Shown: positions 39,975-49,715, counted from the stretch's first letter. The stretch is DNA of 64,000 nucleotides from Paludibacter propionicigenes WB4 (GCF_000183135.1 NC_014734.1:3472001-3536000); one strand, 5' to 3'. Made by a program: numbers and translations. The notes: a model not told the origin generated them from the letters alone.

Positions 39975-42395
39975 ATGAAAAAAATATATTTACTTTTCAT
40001 CTCGCTTGTTGTGGCCTTAGGCAGTTACGCTGAAGTGACTGCTATGGGACAAACAAGCCTACAAGGAAAAATAACCGATAAGAACGGCGAACCGATAATA
40101 GGAGCCAACATTTACTTCCAGGAACTGAAAACCGGAGCTGTAACCGATAATAACGGAAACTACCAAATAAATAATCTACCCGGACGAACCGTTTTAATTC
40201 AGATCAGTTCGCTGGGCTACAAAATGATACTGGAGAATATAGATTTGGCATCAACTACCCGAAAGGATTTTGTAATGCAGGAGTCGATTACGGAAATAAG
40301 TGAAGTGACTGTTACGGGACAAGCAATTACATCGCAACTAACTAAAACGCCAACGCCAGTGAGCATTGTCTCATTGGCAGATTTGCAACAACATCCATCC
40401 ACCAATCTTATCGATGCGCTGAGTTCGCAGCCGGGTGTGTCGCAAATTACAACCGGAGGTGGTATTTCCAAGCCGGTGATTCGTGGTTTGGGTTATAACC
40501 GGGTAGTAGTGGTGAATGACGGAGTGCGTCAGGAAGGTCAGCAATGGGGCGACGAGCACGGAATTGAGATTGATGAAAATCAGGTGAACCGGGCTGAGAT
40601 ATTGAAGGGACCGGCCAGTTTACTCTATGGCTCCGATGCTATGGCAGGGGTGGTCAGCTTTTTCTCTGCACCCATATTACCTCAGGGTAAAGTGCAGCTT
40701 AATGCCAGTGCAAATTATCAGACTAACAACGGGCTGATGGCTTACTCGCTGGACTACGCAGGACATAAAAAGACCTTTGTATGGGATTTGCGCTACAGCG
40801 GTAAAGAGGCACATGCTTATCAGAACAAGTACGACGGTTATGTGTACGATTCCGGTTTTAAAGAAAATGCAGCTTCGGCTTTAGTGGGGATAAGTAACTG
40901 GTGGGGATATTCTCACCTGACGCTTAGCATGTATCATCTTACTCCGGGCATTGTGGAAGGTAACAGGGATAGTCTTTCGGGCAAATTCGTGAAAGATATT
41001 GTACTGCCTGACGGTACGGTAGGTAGTGCGATAGCAACACATAATGATCTTACTACCTATAGTCATCAGATGCCTTTTCAGCAGGTTTATCATTACAAAG
41101 CCGTGTGGAATAACAATATCTTGCTGGGCGACGGAAGTCTGAAAGCTACTTTGGGATACCAACAAAATCGCAGACAGGAATTTGCCGATGTGCTTACTCC
41201 CAATAATTATGGCTTGTACTTCCAGCTTCACACCCTGAACTATGATGTGCATTACCAGTCGGCCGACCTGAATGGCTACAGTTTCTCGTTTGGGGTAAGT
41301 GGTATGGGCCAACGCTCGTTGAACAAAGGAACCGAGTTCCTGGTGCCGGAGTATGGCTTGTTTGACGTAGGAGCATTTGCAGTGGCTAAAAAAACAATAG
41401 GTAAGTTGGATATCAGCGGCGGACTACGTTTCGACAATCGGTCTGAAACCGGAAAGTCTCTTTATCTGGATGCCAACGATGCTAAAACAACAGCTTCCGA
41501 TCCTACAGCTACGCAGCGCTTCTTCGCTTTTTCGAAAGACTTTAATGGTGTAAGCGGAAGTTTAGGAGCTACTTTACAGCTGAGCGACAACTGGATTACC
41601 AAATTGAATATCTCTCAGGGTTTCCGCGCACCAAGCATTGGTGAGCTTGCTGCCAACGGAGTACACGATGGAACGGTACGTTATGAAATTGGAAATTCAG
41701 GTTTAAAATCGGAGCACAGCCTTCAGCTGGATTACGAGTTGGGTTACAACACCGAGCATGTAACGGCTAAGGTCAATCTGTTTGCCAACAACATCCGGAA
41801 CTACATTTATTCGCACAAAATCAATAGTGTGAATGGTGGAGACTCTATTCAAAGCGGTTTCTCTACTTATAAGTTTGATTCGGGCAATGCATTGCTGTTT
41901 GGTGGCGAGGCTTATCTGGATATTCATCCACATCCGTTGGATTGGTTGCATTTCGAAAATAGTTTCTCGTATGTGTATTCGGAGTTGAAGAATCAAACCG
42001 ATTCTACACGTTATCTGCCGTTTACACCTGCTCCCAGATGGACTTCGGACATCCGTGTTGACCTGAACCATACATTCAAATCGTTGAAAAACACCTATGT
42101 GTCGTTTGGTATGGAACATGATTTTAAACAGAACCATGTTTATTCGGCTTACGGAACGGAAACTCCTACCGATGCTTATACCCTGCTGAATGCCGGCATT
42201 GGTACCGACATTGTTTGGAATAAACGTACGTTGTGTACTATTTACATAAGCGGTACAAATCTGGCCGATGTGGCTTATCAGAGTCACCTGAGCCGACTGA
42301 AGTACGAGGCTGAAAACTATACTACCGGTAGGGTAGGGGTTTATAATATGGGCCGAAACTTTAGTTTTAAACTGATTGTCCCGGTTAATCTGTAA
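39975..42395 (+). CDS. TonB-dependent receptor, probably for a metal ion or metal complex
   Basis: 806 residues. A signal peptide (1-27) and a carboxypeptidase-regulatory-like domain (about 28-110) precede a plug domain (about 130-235) with VIRGLGYNRVVVVNDGVRQE and WGDEHGIEID. A 22-strand barrel ends in FSFKLIVPVNL. The single plug without a SusD partner and the IRGxxxNRV(V)VxNDG signature are shared with iron, haem, copper and zinc receptors. The neighbours, an oxidase operon with a copper chaperone and a small Cys/His protein, suggest copper, but this is not decided by the sequence. A strong terminator follows. Confidence 0.88.
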   Translation: MKKIYLLFISLVVALGSYAEVTAMGQTSLQGKITDKNGEPIIGANIYFQELKTGAVTDNNGNYQINNLPGRTVLIQISSLGYKMILENIDLASTTRKDFVMQESITEISEVTVTGQAITSQLTKTPTPVSIVSLADLQQHPSTNLIDALSSQPGVSQITTGGGISKPVIRGLGYNRVVVVNDGVRQEGQQWGDEHGIEIDENQVNRAEILKGPASLLYGSDAMAGVVSFFSAPILPQGKVQLNASANYQTNNGLMAYSLDYAGHKKTFVWDLRYSGKEAHAYQNKYDGYVYDSGFKENAASALVGISNWWGYSHLTLSMYHLTPGIVEGNRDSLSGKFVKDIVLPDGTVGSAIATHNDLTTYSHQMPFQQVYHYKAVWNNNILLGDGSLKATLGYQQNRRQEFADVLTPNNYGLYFQLHTLNYDVHYQSADLNGYSFSFGVSGMGQRSLNKGTEFLVPEYGLFDVGAFAVAKKTIGKLDISGGLRFDNRSETGKSLYLDANDAKTTASDPTATQRFFAFSKDFNGVSGSLGATLQLSDNWITKLNISQGFRAPSIGELAANGVHDGTVRYEIGNSGLKSEHSLQLDYELGYNTEHVTAKVNLFANNIRNYIYSHKINSVNGGDSIQSGFSTYKFDSGNALLFGGEAYLDIHPHPLDWLHFENSFSYVYSELKNQTDSTRYLPFTPAPRWTSDIRVDLNHTFKSLKNTYVSFGMEHDFKQNHVYSAYGTETPTDAYTLLNAGIGTDIVWNKRTLCTIYISGTNLADVAYQSHLSRLKYEAENYTTGRVGVYNMGRNFSFKLIVPVNL

Positions 42396-42410
42396 GCAGC
42401 AAGAAAAAGA

Positions 42411-42446
42411 ATAAGCCCTTTAATCGTTTTCGGTTAAAGGGCTTAT
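42411..42446. terminator. Bidirectional terminator
   Basis: ATAAGCCCTTTAATCG (42411-42426) and CGGTTAAAGGGCTTAT (42431-42446) form a 16-bp stem with a TTTT loop and one wobble. It lies between the convergent receptor and SGNH-esterase genes. Confidence 0.88.
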
Positions 42447-42473
42447 TTATAAAAGGCAAATGGTCTGGTACAC

Positions 42474-43553
42474 TTACCACTTAATATTTTTATCGATAAA
42501 GCTAATCAGTGTATCGGCCATCGTTTTTTGTTCGGCTACGTTGGGATGTCCGTTCGCGTTTTTAAATTTGAAAAAACAAGTGTATAGTTTCGGGTCGTTT
42601 AATTGTGCGGTAGCTTTTTGAACATATCCCGGCCAGGGAGAACCTTCGCGGGTAGCATCCATGCTGCCCAATGCACAAATGATGGAGGCTTTGGGGTATT
42701 TGCTGCGTATGGTAGCCACAAAATTTTTGTAAGCGGCTACTATATAATCTTCTCCGGGCTCGGTTGTTCCGAATCTTCTTTTAAATTCAGGATTATTGTG
42801 CTGCTTTACAATCCATGAATCATTCTGAAACAGATTAATCACCACCACATCGGGAGTATATCGGGAGAAATCCCAGGTCGAAGTTGAGTCGGTAGCATCG
42901 GTGCGGTTGTACATTTCAGGCATGATAAGTGGAAACCAGCTAACCATGATGCCTATTCCGCTTTTGGAAGTGCAATGATATTGCGCATTGAAATGTCTGG
43001 CCGTAAGTGCAGCATAAGTCAGGTAATTATTTTCGTAATATCCTGTGCCCGAATCTTTTCCGGTGTAGTCTTCAATGGCATAACCACAGGTGATGGAATT
43101 ACCGAAGAATTCAATTTTTCTTTTCTTAGGAGCAGCCGGAGGAAGCAACTTCGTGCCATCGGGAGTTTCAAAACCAAAGAATAGTGTTTTCCCTTTGTCC
43201 CATTCGGTACGCTTGAACAACTGAACGGTATGATTTCCGTTCGATAATCCGGAAGCAAGAAGGTATTTCTTCTTAGCGGTTTCGGTGTGCAACTTGAAAC
43301 TTACTTTGTTATCGACTATCACATTGTAGTAGTTGGCTGTGTCCAGGTCCTGTATCTCGGCAGATATTTTGGTACCTTTAAATTTGATAGTAACCGAGGT
43401 ACCTGACCAAGACAGTACGGCTGCATCGGGACGATACAGAATTCTGCCTTCGTAACTGATGTTAGGATTGTTGAATTTCACTGTTTTTGCCTGTGTGCTG
43501 TTAGTCAGGAGCAGCAACGTCAGCAGTAGAAAAAAGGATTTGATTTTTGCCAT
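42474..43553 (-). CDS. SGNH hydrolase of the CE2 type (acetyl-xylan esterase-like)
   Basis: 359 residues with a signal peptide (1-22). An N-terminal jelly-roll domain (about 25-140) is followed by an SGNH hydrolase domain (about 145-359). The nucleophile Ser lies in FFGNSITCG, block III is seen as a NLFQND-type segment, and the final His in NGHPNVAEQ. This domain order is that of family CE2, which removes acetyl groups from plant or microbial polysaccharides. It may act together with the CAZyme operon at 14 kb. It is followed on the opposite side by the isochorismatase-like gene, 11 bp upstream on the same strand. Confidence 0.85.
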   Translation of the reverse strand: MAKIKSFFLLLTLLLLTNSTQAKTVKFNNPNISYEGRILYRPDAAVLSWSGTSVTIKFKGTKISAEIQDLDTANYYNVIVDNKVSFKLHTETAKKKYLLASGLSNGNHTVQLFKRTEWDKGKTLFFGFETPDGTKLLPPAAPKKRKIEFFGNSITCGYAIEDYTGKDSGTGYYENNYLTYAALTARHFNAQYHCTSKSGIGIMVSWFPLIMPEMYNRTDATDSTSTWDFSRYTPDVVVINLFQNDSWIVKQHNNPEFKRRFGTTEPGEDYIVAAYKNFVATIRSKYPKASIICALGSMDATREGSPWPGYVQKATAQLNDPKLYTCFFKFKNANGHPNVAEQKTMADTLISFIDKNIKW

Positions 43554-43564
43554 ATAGATTAGAT

Positions 43565-44119
43565 TTAAATTTGATTTTGTGTCAGATAGTCGTGAGTGGT
43601 CACTATACTTGCATACGTAGTGTTTAAAGCTGCCAGAAAAGCATTATGCACATCGGCTGCCTGCACTTTTTCACCGTGTATCTCCAGGTTTCGGGTGGCA
43701 CAGGCATCGCCAACCAGCGTGCAAGTATAGCCCAGGTCTTTAGCAGCACGTGTTGTAGCATCGATACACATATGCGTCATCATACCTGCTATCACCAAGT
43801 CGGAAATTTCGTTAGCATTCAGGTAGCTCAACAACTCCGTTTCCCGGAAACTATTGGGGAAATGTTTTATAATTACTTTTTCGTTACTCTCAGGCTGTAT
43901 ATTTTTGTGTATTTCGGCTCCAACAGTTTCAGGCAAAAAGAAAGTAGCTCCGGGTTTAGTGGCGATGTGTTGAATATGAATGATGTGCAAATTTTTGTTT
44001 CTGAAATTTTTCAGTAGTAACTTTGCATTTTCACTTGCGTGGTCAGCATTTACTAAGGTCATGGTTCCACCTTCAAAATAATCGTTTTGTATATCTATTA
44101 ATAACAGGGCTGTTTTCAT
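43565..44119 (-). CDS. Isochorismatase-like cysteine hydrolase
   Basis: 184 residues. The family triad is visible: an Asp in LLIDIQNDYF, a Lys in VIIKHFPNSF, and the nucleophilic Cys in GMMTHMCIDATTRAA, preceded by a cis-peptide-type turn. Members hydrolyse small amides or isochorismate. The sequence alone does not give the substrate, but nicotinamidase-type metal ligands are not seen. It is 11 bp upstream of the CE2-like esterase gene, probably in one transcript, without obvious functional link. Confidence 0.88.
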   Translation of the reverse strand: MKTALLLIDIQNDYFEGGTMTLVNADHASENAKLLLKNFRNKNLHIIHIQHIATKPGATFFLPETVGAEIHKNIQPESNEKVIIKHFPNSFRETELLSYLNANEISDLVIAGMMTHMCIDATTRAAKDLGYTCTLVGDACATRNLEIHGEKVQAADVHNAFLAALNTTYASIVTTHDYLTQNQI

Positions 44120-44228
44120 TGTTTTCTGCTCTGATTTAGCGGTTTTATTTTATTATGCAAATATAAAACTAAAAATGTGGAAAGTGATAACTGTAAGATA
44201 AATAATCGGAGCTTGTTTCAGATAAAGC

Positions 44229-44257
44229 AGCGGGGCGGATACATTATCCGCCCCGCT
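44229..44257 (-). terminator. GC-rich terminator hairpin after the GDPD gene
   Basis: AGCGGGGCGGATA (44229-44241) pairs perfectly with TATCCGCCCCGCT (44245-44257), 13 bp with a 3-nt loop. It lies about 30 bp past the stop at 44286. The U-tract is weak. Confidence 0.7.
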
Positions 44258-44285
44258 ATGTTTGCCGGTTGCAATACCTGAATGA

Positions 44286-45053
44286 TTATTTGTTCGCCAC
44301 TTCGGTAGCTTTTACAGGTTCATCGGTGGTAATAAAGTCGATATCAAGATCTATCAGCTTTTGCATATCTGCCGCGTTGTTCACTGTCCAGGCATTGGTA
44401 GTAAGTCCCAATGCTTTGGCTTCGGCAATCCATTCGGGCTTTTGAAAAAGCAATGCATAGTGATAATCTAAGCCGGAAACGCCTATTTCTTTGAGCTCTT
44501 TTGGCGAAAATACCAAGTCTTTGTATGCCAGATAGGCTACAGGTGAATTATGGGTAAGCAGTAGCAACTCTTTGCAGATATTCATACTGAACGATATGTA
44601 TTCCACATCTTTCTCCATTCCGAATTTCTTCACCAAATCCACAACCGATTTAGCGGTTTTTTTCTCCAGCTCAGCATCTTTTTTGTATTTGATTTCGATG
44701 ATAAGTTTGGTTTGCGTATTCTTTCTTTCCTGCTTCAAATAGGCTTCCAGTGTAGGCATAACTTCTCCGTTGCCAAGTTTCAGATCTTTCAGTTCGGCGT
44801 AGGTAGAGGTGTTGATATCGTGATGCTGTATAGAGTCATCATGGCAAACTACCACCACATTGTCGACAGTTATATGAACATCCAACTCGGAACCGTAAAA
44901 TGCATTCTCCTGAGCATTTTTCAATGACGAAACGGAGTTTTGTGCCGATCCGGCTTTTTTCCAGTATCCCCTGTGGGCAATGATTTGCGTTTTAGCCACC
45001 ATAGCAAAGGAAACCAGGAGCAAAACGGCTGTAATGGATATAATCTTTTTCAT
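44286..45053 (-). CDS. Exported glycerophosphodiester phosphodiesterase
   Basis: The start is moved to ATG 45053, because the longer frame from 45083 adds ten residues before the signal peptide. The protein of 255 residues has a signal peptide (about 1-19). The GDPD motif IIAHRGYW, the metal-binding E-x-D in GSELDVHITVDN and the catalytic His in VVVCHDDSI are present. It hydrolyses glycerophosphodiesters to glycerol-3-phosphate, probably in the periplasm. It is the last gene of a three-gene operon with the large receptor and a small exported protein, which suggests import of a phospholipid head-group or teichoic-acid breakdown product. Confidence 0.9.
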   Translation of the reverse strand: MKKIISITAVLLLVSFAMVAKTQIIAHRGYWKKAGSAQNSVSSLKNAQENAFYGSELDVHITVDNVVVVCHDDSIQHHDINTSTYAELKDLKLGNGEVMPTLEAYLKQERKNTQTKLIIEIKYKKDAELEKKTAKSVVDLVKKFGMEKDVEYISFSMNICKELLLLTHNSPVAYLAYKDLVFSPKELKEIGVSGLDYHYALLFQKPEWIAEAKALGLTTNAWTVNNAADMQKLIDLDIDFITTDEPVKATEVANK

Positions 45054-45083
45054 ACGATAATTTATTTTATAATTCTCAATCAT

Positions 45084-48000
45084 TTAGAACGCATAACGCA
45101 ATCCGATTTGTATTTGATAGGGATTACCGCTTAATGGAGAAACGCCTGCGCTTGGATTTACAGCATAAACAAATTCTTTTTTCGTAGCATCGAACCCTTT
45201 TACCACATAAATAGCCTGTGTGCCAAGTGCGTGATTTACACCCCAGCTTTTGTTTAGCAGGTTGGCAAAGTTAAATATATCGGCTGAAATTTCAAGACTT
45301 TGCGATTTAAATGTTTTGATTTTCTTAGATAAACGAAGATCTATTGTACCGTAGAAACCGTTTACTCCTCCGTTTCTTTTGGCCACTTTGCCAATGCTGT
45401 TGCGTATGTAATCCTTGAAGCTACCTTCTACGCTCGGGTTGTCGAGCAATGCCTGAATGCCCTGTTTGAGTGTTGTCGACGTGCTGGCACTGTTCGGATC
45501 AAAAACATAAGCCAGGTCGTTGGTAGCCACAAAGTCGCCGTTCACATTTCCATTTACTATCATCGAGTAACGTGTGCCGCTCATTCCCGAAAACCGTACA
45601 CCAAGATTTACTCCCCAGAATGATGGAGCAGTACCATACACCACAATTTTGTTGCGGAACTGATTGTTAGAGTAGCTCATTTGGCTTAAATCGCGTGGAT
45701 CATCTGTTACCATCTGAGCCAGTGTCGCAGAGTTAGCCACGTTTCCGGTGTAGGAAGTGTTATCTTTTGTGTCGTTCCAGGTGTAACTCATCGAGATTTC
45801 GCCGTCGCGGAAGTAACGGTATGTACCATCTATCACAAAAGCATATTGATTTACTTTGCCTTTGCTGTTCATTTCCAATACACGACCTACAGCGGTACTC
45901 TTACGACCATCCATCCAGTTGGAAGTACCGCTGGTGGCAGAAATATTAGCCGCCGGAACATATACACCCCGGTTTCCTTCTGAGGCAATTCTGAAAAAAG
46001 GTTGGTCTACCATGTTGGCATCCACATACATGTAGTTGTTGCGTCCCAGTGTTGCGTAGGCACTTACGCCCACTTTAAGCACATCGGAGAAGAAGTGAGT
46101 GTAAGACAGGTTGGCTTTATACACTACCGGCACAGCCACATCGGAAGCATTCATATTGATGGTTGATATTTTTGGAATCGATGGATTGTTGAATAAATCG
46201 GCACCGGGAGCACTAGCCGGATTACTCCGGTAGCCTGCAAAATTAGCGGTAGGCACCAATGCACCCTGAATGTCTACACTGGCCGTGCGTGTTCCGTCGA
46301 ATACCATGTTATTAATCATAGCGTAGTTGTTTATGTCCGAGGCAAAAACACCTGCTCCTAAGCGGATAATGTCAGCGTGTTTATCGTCGATATCCCATGT
46401 AGTTTGGATACGGGGTTGAATCTGAATAGTGGACAACTTGTTGTCTGTGCGCAATCCGAGTGTATTGAATACGGTTTGATTAAATGCCCCTGCATTCAGA
46501 TAATCGGCATAATCCAAACGTAATCCGGCCATCAGCTCAAATCCTTTGAACAGTTTGGTTTGCAATTGTCCGTATATTCCTGAGTTGATAATGTTTTCTC
46601 TTACGCGTTGGTCGTTGGTCAGATAGATTTCGCGGGCATAGCGGTATGGTTGATTATTATCGAAAGCATCCAGTCCGTTATAGTAAAAACGTCCGTTTGC
46701 CTCGCTTCCGTAACGCGAGTTCATATTGCTGTACATAAAGTCAAGGCCCAGAGTGTAATTTATACGTTTAGTGTTATAGTATAAATTATCAATAAGGTGA
46801 ATAACGTTGTTGTAAAAATTCTCAGGGCAATAACGCTGACCGCCAAGCTGAATGTTGGTATACACATCTTTACCATCAACGGATGATTTTATATTTTGTA
46901 CAATAGCACGGGGAATATTGTCGGTAGGCAATTGTGTGTTTGGTGTACTATTTTCCGAAGTGTAAAGATGTTGGAGTTTCAATTCATTTACCGTTTTCGG
47001 ACCGAATACCGAGCGTAGCGTAGCCAGTAAACTGTTGTCCACAGATTTTACATCACCATACACTTCGTACAGATTGATAGTGGTGTTGTCATCCAGCTTT
47101 TGCTTGTTGCGGTCGTTACAGTAGTTGTCTCTTACTGTTAACAGGTTGGTAGGATTCAGCTGCCAGTCAACACGGGCAAATATGGCATCGGTACCCTGAT
47201 TTTTATTAAATGAACCTGTTTGCGGACTGTCGGCTACTCCGTATTTGGCACGGGCAATGGATAAAAAGCGATTCAGAGACGTCTGAGAAAGGTTGTATTT
47301 CTTTTCGTCAGCCGCATCCTGTATATCGGCAATGTAGAGTGGGCGGTTATCTTCCTGATGATCCCAGGCAATAAAGAAATGTGCACGGTCTTTGATAATG
47401 GCTCCACCCAGCGAACCTCCGTACTGATAGGTAGAGAAATCTACTTTGCGGTCGCGTCCCTGAATGTCATACGGGCTCGAAAGCCAGTTGGCACGGCTAA
47501 AAAGGAATGTACTTCCCTTTAGGGTGTTAGTTCCTGACTTGGTAACAGTACTGATGGTTCCACCACCGCTACGACCAAATGTAACGTCATATTGATTGGT
47601 AACAACTTCAAATTCGCGGACAGCTTCCATGGTTATCGCATACGGACCTCCGTTGCGGTTGGTTGTACCGCCCGAAGTTGGGTTTTTAGCTGTCATCCCG
47701 TCGATAGTGAAGTTCGTAGAAGTTGAGAGCTGACCACCCAGACTACTACCGGTGCTAAGCGGCGATAAATCGATGAGCGATGTGAAATTTCTACCGTTCA
47801 CAGGAAGTACAGATATGGTTTTGGCACTCACTGCCGTTGCAGCACCTGTATTGGAAGCCGATTTGCGTAGAGAATTAGCAACCACCTGCACTTCGTCTAT
47901 GGTGACTGATTGTTCCTTCATCGTGAAGTTTACGCGAAGCATATCTCCCTGGTTTAAGGTATATCCTGTTTTTCTTTGCTCTCCGTAACCTACATATTTA

Positions 48001-48260
48001 GCTGTAACGGTGTAGGGAGATCCGAGTGGAACCTGTTGGATGGTATAATCTCCTTTCTCGTTGGTGATTACTGCTGTCGAAAAACCTGTCGACTCGTTGC
48101 GTACGAACACCGTAGCACCAATTACTGTTTCACCTTTGCTGTCGGTAATCTTACCTACAATGGTGGCATGCGTGGCTTGAGCCATGGCTAGTTGAGGACA
48201 AAACAATCCTAGTGTTGCTACAAGCAGTAGCAACAAATACTTGAGAGAAAAATGTTTCAT
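45084..48260 (-). CDS. Oar-type TonB-dependent receptor
   Basis: 1058 residues with a signal peptide (about 1-27), a carboxypeptidase-regulatory-like domain (about 30-115) and a plug (about 120-240) with NGRNFTSLIDLSPLSTG and VREFEVVTNQYDVTFGRSGGG. A long barrel ends in YQIQIGLRYAF. The plug type is that of Oar-like receptors, which lack a SusD partner. Substrate is unknown. The gene is 6 bp after a small exported protein, and the GDPD gene starts about 30 bp after its stop, so the three are probably one operon. Confidence 0.9.
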   Translation of the reverse strand: MKHFSLKYLLLLLVATLGLFCPQLAMAQATHATIVGKITDSKGETVIGATVFVRNESTGFSTAVITNEKGDYTIQQVPLGSPYTVTAKYVGYGEQRKTGYTLNQGDMLRVNFTMKEQSVTIDEVQVVANSLRKSASNTGAATAVSAKTISVLPVNGRNFTSLIDLSPLSTGSSLGGQLSTSTNFTIDGMTAKNPTSGGTTNRNGGPYAITMEAVREFEVVTNQYDVTFGRSGGGTISTVTKSGTNTLKGSTFLFSRANWLSSPYDIQGRDRKVDFSTYQYGGSLGGAIIKDRAHFFIAWDHQEDNRPLYIADIQDAADEKKYNLSQTSLNRFLSIARAKYGVADSPQTGSFNKNQGTDAIFARVDWQLNPTNLLTVRDNYCNDRNKQKLDDNTTINLYEVYGDVKSVDNSLLATLRSVFGPKTVNELKLQHLYTSENSTPNTQLPTDNIPRAIVQNIKSSVDGKDVYTNIQLGGQRYCPENFYNNVIHLIDNLYYNTKRINYTLGLDFMYSNMNSRYGSEANGRFYYNGLDAFDNNQPYRYAREIYLTNDQRVRENIINSGIYGQLQTKLFKGFELMAGLRLDYADYLNAGAFNQTVFNTLGLRTDNKLSTIQIQPRIQTTWDIDDKHADIIRLGAGVFASDINNYAMINNMVFDGTRTASVDIQGALVPTANFAGYRSNPASAPGADLFNNPSIPKISTINMNASDVAVPVVYKANLSYTHFFSDVLKVGVSAYATLGRNNYMYVDANMVDQPFFRIASEGNRGVYVPAANISATSGTSNWMDGRKSTAVGRVLEMNSKGKVNQYAFVIDGTYRYFRDGEISMSYTWNDTKDNTSYTGNVANSATLAQMVTDDPRDLSQMSYSNNQFRNKIVVYGTAPSFWGVNLGVRFSGMSGTRYSMIVNGNVNGDFVATNDLAYVFDPNSASTSTTLKQGIQALLDNPSVEGSFKDYIRNSIGKVAKRNGGVNGFYGTIDLRLSKKIKTFKSQSLEISADIFNFANLLNKSWGVNHALGTQAIYVVKGFDATKKEFVYAVNPSAGVSPLSGNPYQIQIGLRYAF

Positions 48261-48266
48261 TGGAGT

Positions 48267-48935
48267 TTAATTTTTTGAGAGTAATACGTTTGATGATTCT
48301 GTTGATTGTTGCTCTATCAGTTTCAGCACGGTAGTCGCTATTTTGTCGGATGTCTTGCGGCTGTTCTTTTTCATTACTTCGGCTGTTTCCAGATGCATGG
48401 TGGTGAAGTAGTTCGATCCGCGGCTGATTTCCTTTTTTTCTTTGTTGAATAGACTATAGCTTACAAAGTAGAACACCGTATTGAACGGTTGATCCTGCTT
48501 GCGCAGGAAATGGCGACTCAGAATGAGCACATATTCGGCACCGGTGCCCGATAACAGGTCGCGGAAACACTGACTGTCTACCTGCGATAAATCTGTTGTG
48601 CATTCGTCCTGTTCGCCCGTTACAGTTATATTGTTCAGTATGTTGTTACACTTTTCGATGTTACCGGCCTGAACGAAACCTCCGCGCGACTGTGTGATAT
48701 TGCCCGCTATGGTGCGGTTAAATACCACTTCCAGACTGTCTTGAGGAATACCCGACTCTTCGGCAATTAGCTCCTTGTAGTAATAATCGGATTTGATATT
48801 ATCCTTTAGACCCAGGATTAGAATTTTTTTCAGGTTCGGTTTTTCGTCGTTTTTATTGTCTTTAGCTTCTATTTGCGTTGCAGCTACTGTTATCAGTAAT
48901 GCTGTTAGCAGCATGGATTTTAAGCAGATTTTCAT
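48267..48935 (-). CDS. Exported hypothetical protein of the receptor operon
   Basis: 222 residues with a signal peptide (about 1-24). The mature part contains a KILILGLKDNIKSDYYYKEL segment and a YVLILSRHFLRKQDQP segment with alternating strands and helices, and ends in a helical tail. I do not recognise a family. The Cys pair in ECTTDLSQVDSQCF may form a disulphide. It heads the operon with the receptor and GDPD. On the minus strand a TACTTTTG promoter element lies at 48982-48989, about 50 bp upstream of the start. Confidence 0.7.
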   Translation of the reverse strand: MKICLKSMLLTALLITVAATQIEAKDNKNDEKPNLKKILILGLKDNIKSDYYYKELIAEESGIPQDSLEVVFNRTIAGNITQSRGGFVQAGNIEKCNNILNNITVTGEQDECTTDLSQVDSQCFRDLLSGTGAEYVLILSRHFLRKQDQPFNTVFYFVSYSLFNKEKKEISRGSNYFTTMHLETAEVMKKNSRKTSDKIATTVLKLIEQQSTESSNVLLSKN

Positions 48936-49273
48936 AACTTATTTAATTTAGTGGAGATGGTAAAACGTCTATTTTACTGCACAAAAGTAGATGTCTGATG
49001 TTTCAAACTGAATACAACCTAATGAAGGTTATATTTAGTTTATATTTTATAATTGATAGATATTTTGGGTCTCGCGATTTTTAATCACGGTTACCAAATG
49101 CGCGATTAAAAATCGCGAGACCCTGATATTAGTATCATATCTCATCGCTTACTACACTCAATTATTCTTTTTCCGGGAACCAAATAACAAAACCAACCCG
49201 GAATGATGACTTATATGTAACAAACCTGTATATTTGTAGTGATAATCTTTCATCTTTTCACTATCAGCAGGAT
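48936..49273. other. 338-bp intergenic region with perfect 20-bp inverted repeat
   Basis: It carries the -7 element of the receptor operon (48982-48989, minus strand) and the 20-bp inverted repeat at 49067-49123. I see no coding frame of value in the remainder. Confidence 0.65.
49067..49123. repeat. Perfect 20-bp inverted repeat with 17-nt spacer
   Basis: Left arm GGGTCTCGCGATTTTTAATC (49067-49086), right arm its exact complement (49104-49123). There is no adjacent poly-T, so it is a poor terminator. Its GC-rich end and perfect symmetry are more like a dispersed repeat unit. Confidence 0.85.
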
Positions 49274-49705
49274 ATGCCCACTAAGTCAACAATTGCAGCA
49301 CACACCGGTCAACGGGTTTCGGGAGCGATGAAGCGCTTTATGATCAGCTTGTTGACTGATGCCATGGCGCATCCCGAAAACCTGGAAAGCGGAAAAAAGC
49401 ACCTGAAAGCCTATTGCGAAAGTGAGCGTTTGAATTATCGGACTGTGGAGCGTGACCTGGACTTATTCTTCGGACTATTAGCCGACTATCGCAACAACAA
49501 TAGTGTGGTTTTATATCATTTTCTGAGACTGCAAGCTCAGTTTTGCTACGTGGACAAAGCCACGTTTGATACATTGCCCCTTGCTGCCCCCAACCCCGAT
49601 AGCTTATGCGAAGAACATGCCCTAAGCAGTTACCACACGGGGGCTGATTTACTATCTTCGGATAATGTTGGCGGTATGGTAGGTGGTCATCTGATCGGTT
49701 TATAA
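49274..49705 (+). CDS. Hypothetical protein
   Basis: 143 residues, no signal peptide or membrane helix. The N-terminal 80 residues look helical (GAMKRFMISLLTDAMAHPEN, then ERLNYRTVERDLDLFFGLLA). I know no family for it. The ATG at 49274 gives a frame with normal codon use for the neighbourhood. The following gene starts 10 bp after its stop, so the two are probably cotranscribed. Confidence 0.55.
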   Translation: MPTKSTIAAHTGQRVSGAMKRFMISLLTDAMAHPENLESGKKHLKAYCESERLNYRTVERDLDLFFGLLADYRNNNSVVLYHFLRLQAQFCYVDKATFDTLPLAAPNPDSLCEEHALSSYHTGADLLSSDNVGGMVGGHLIGL

Positions 49706-49715
49706 CGAAAAAAGT

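Noticed and set aside
45084-48260. SusC/SusD glycan uptake pair
   Set aside because: No SusD-like lipoprotein lies next to either receptor, and the plug is of the Oar type.
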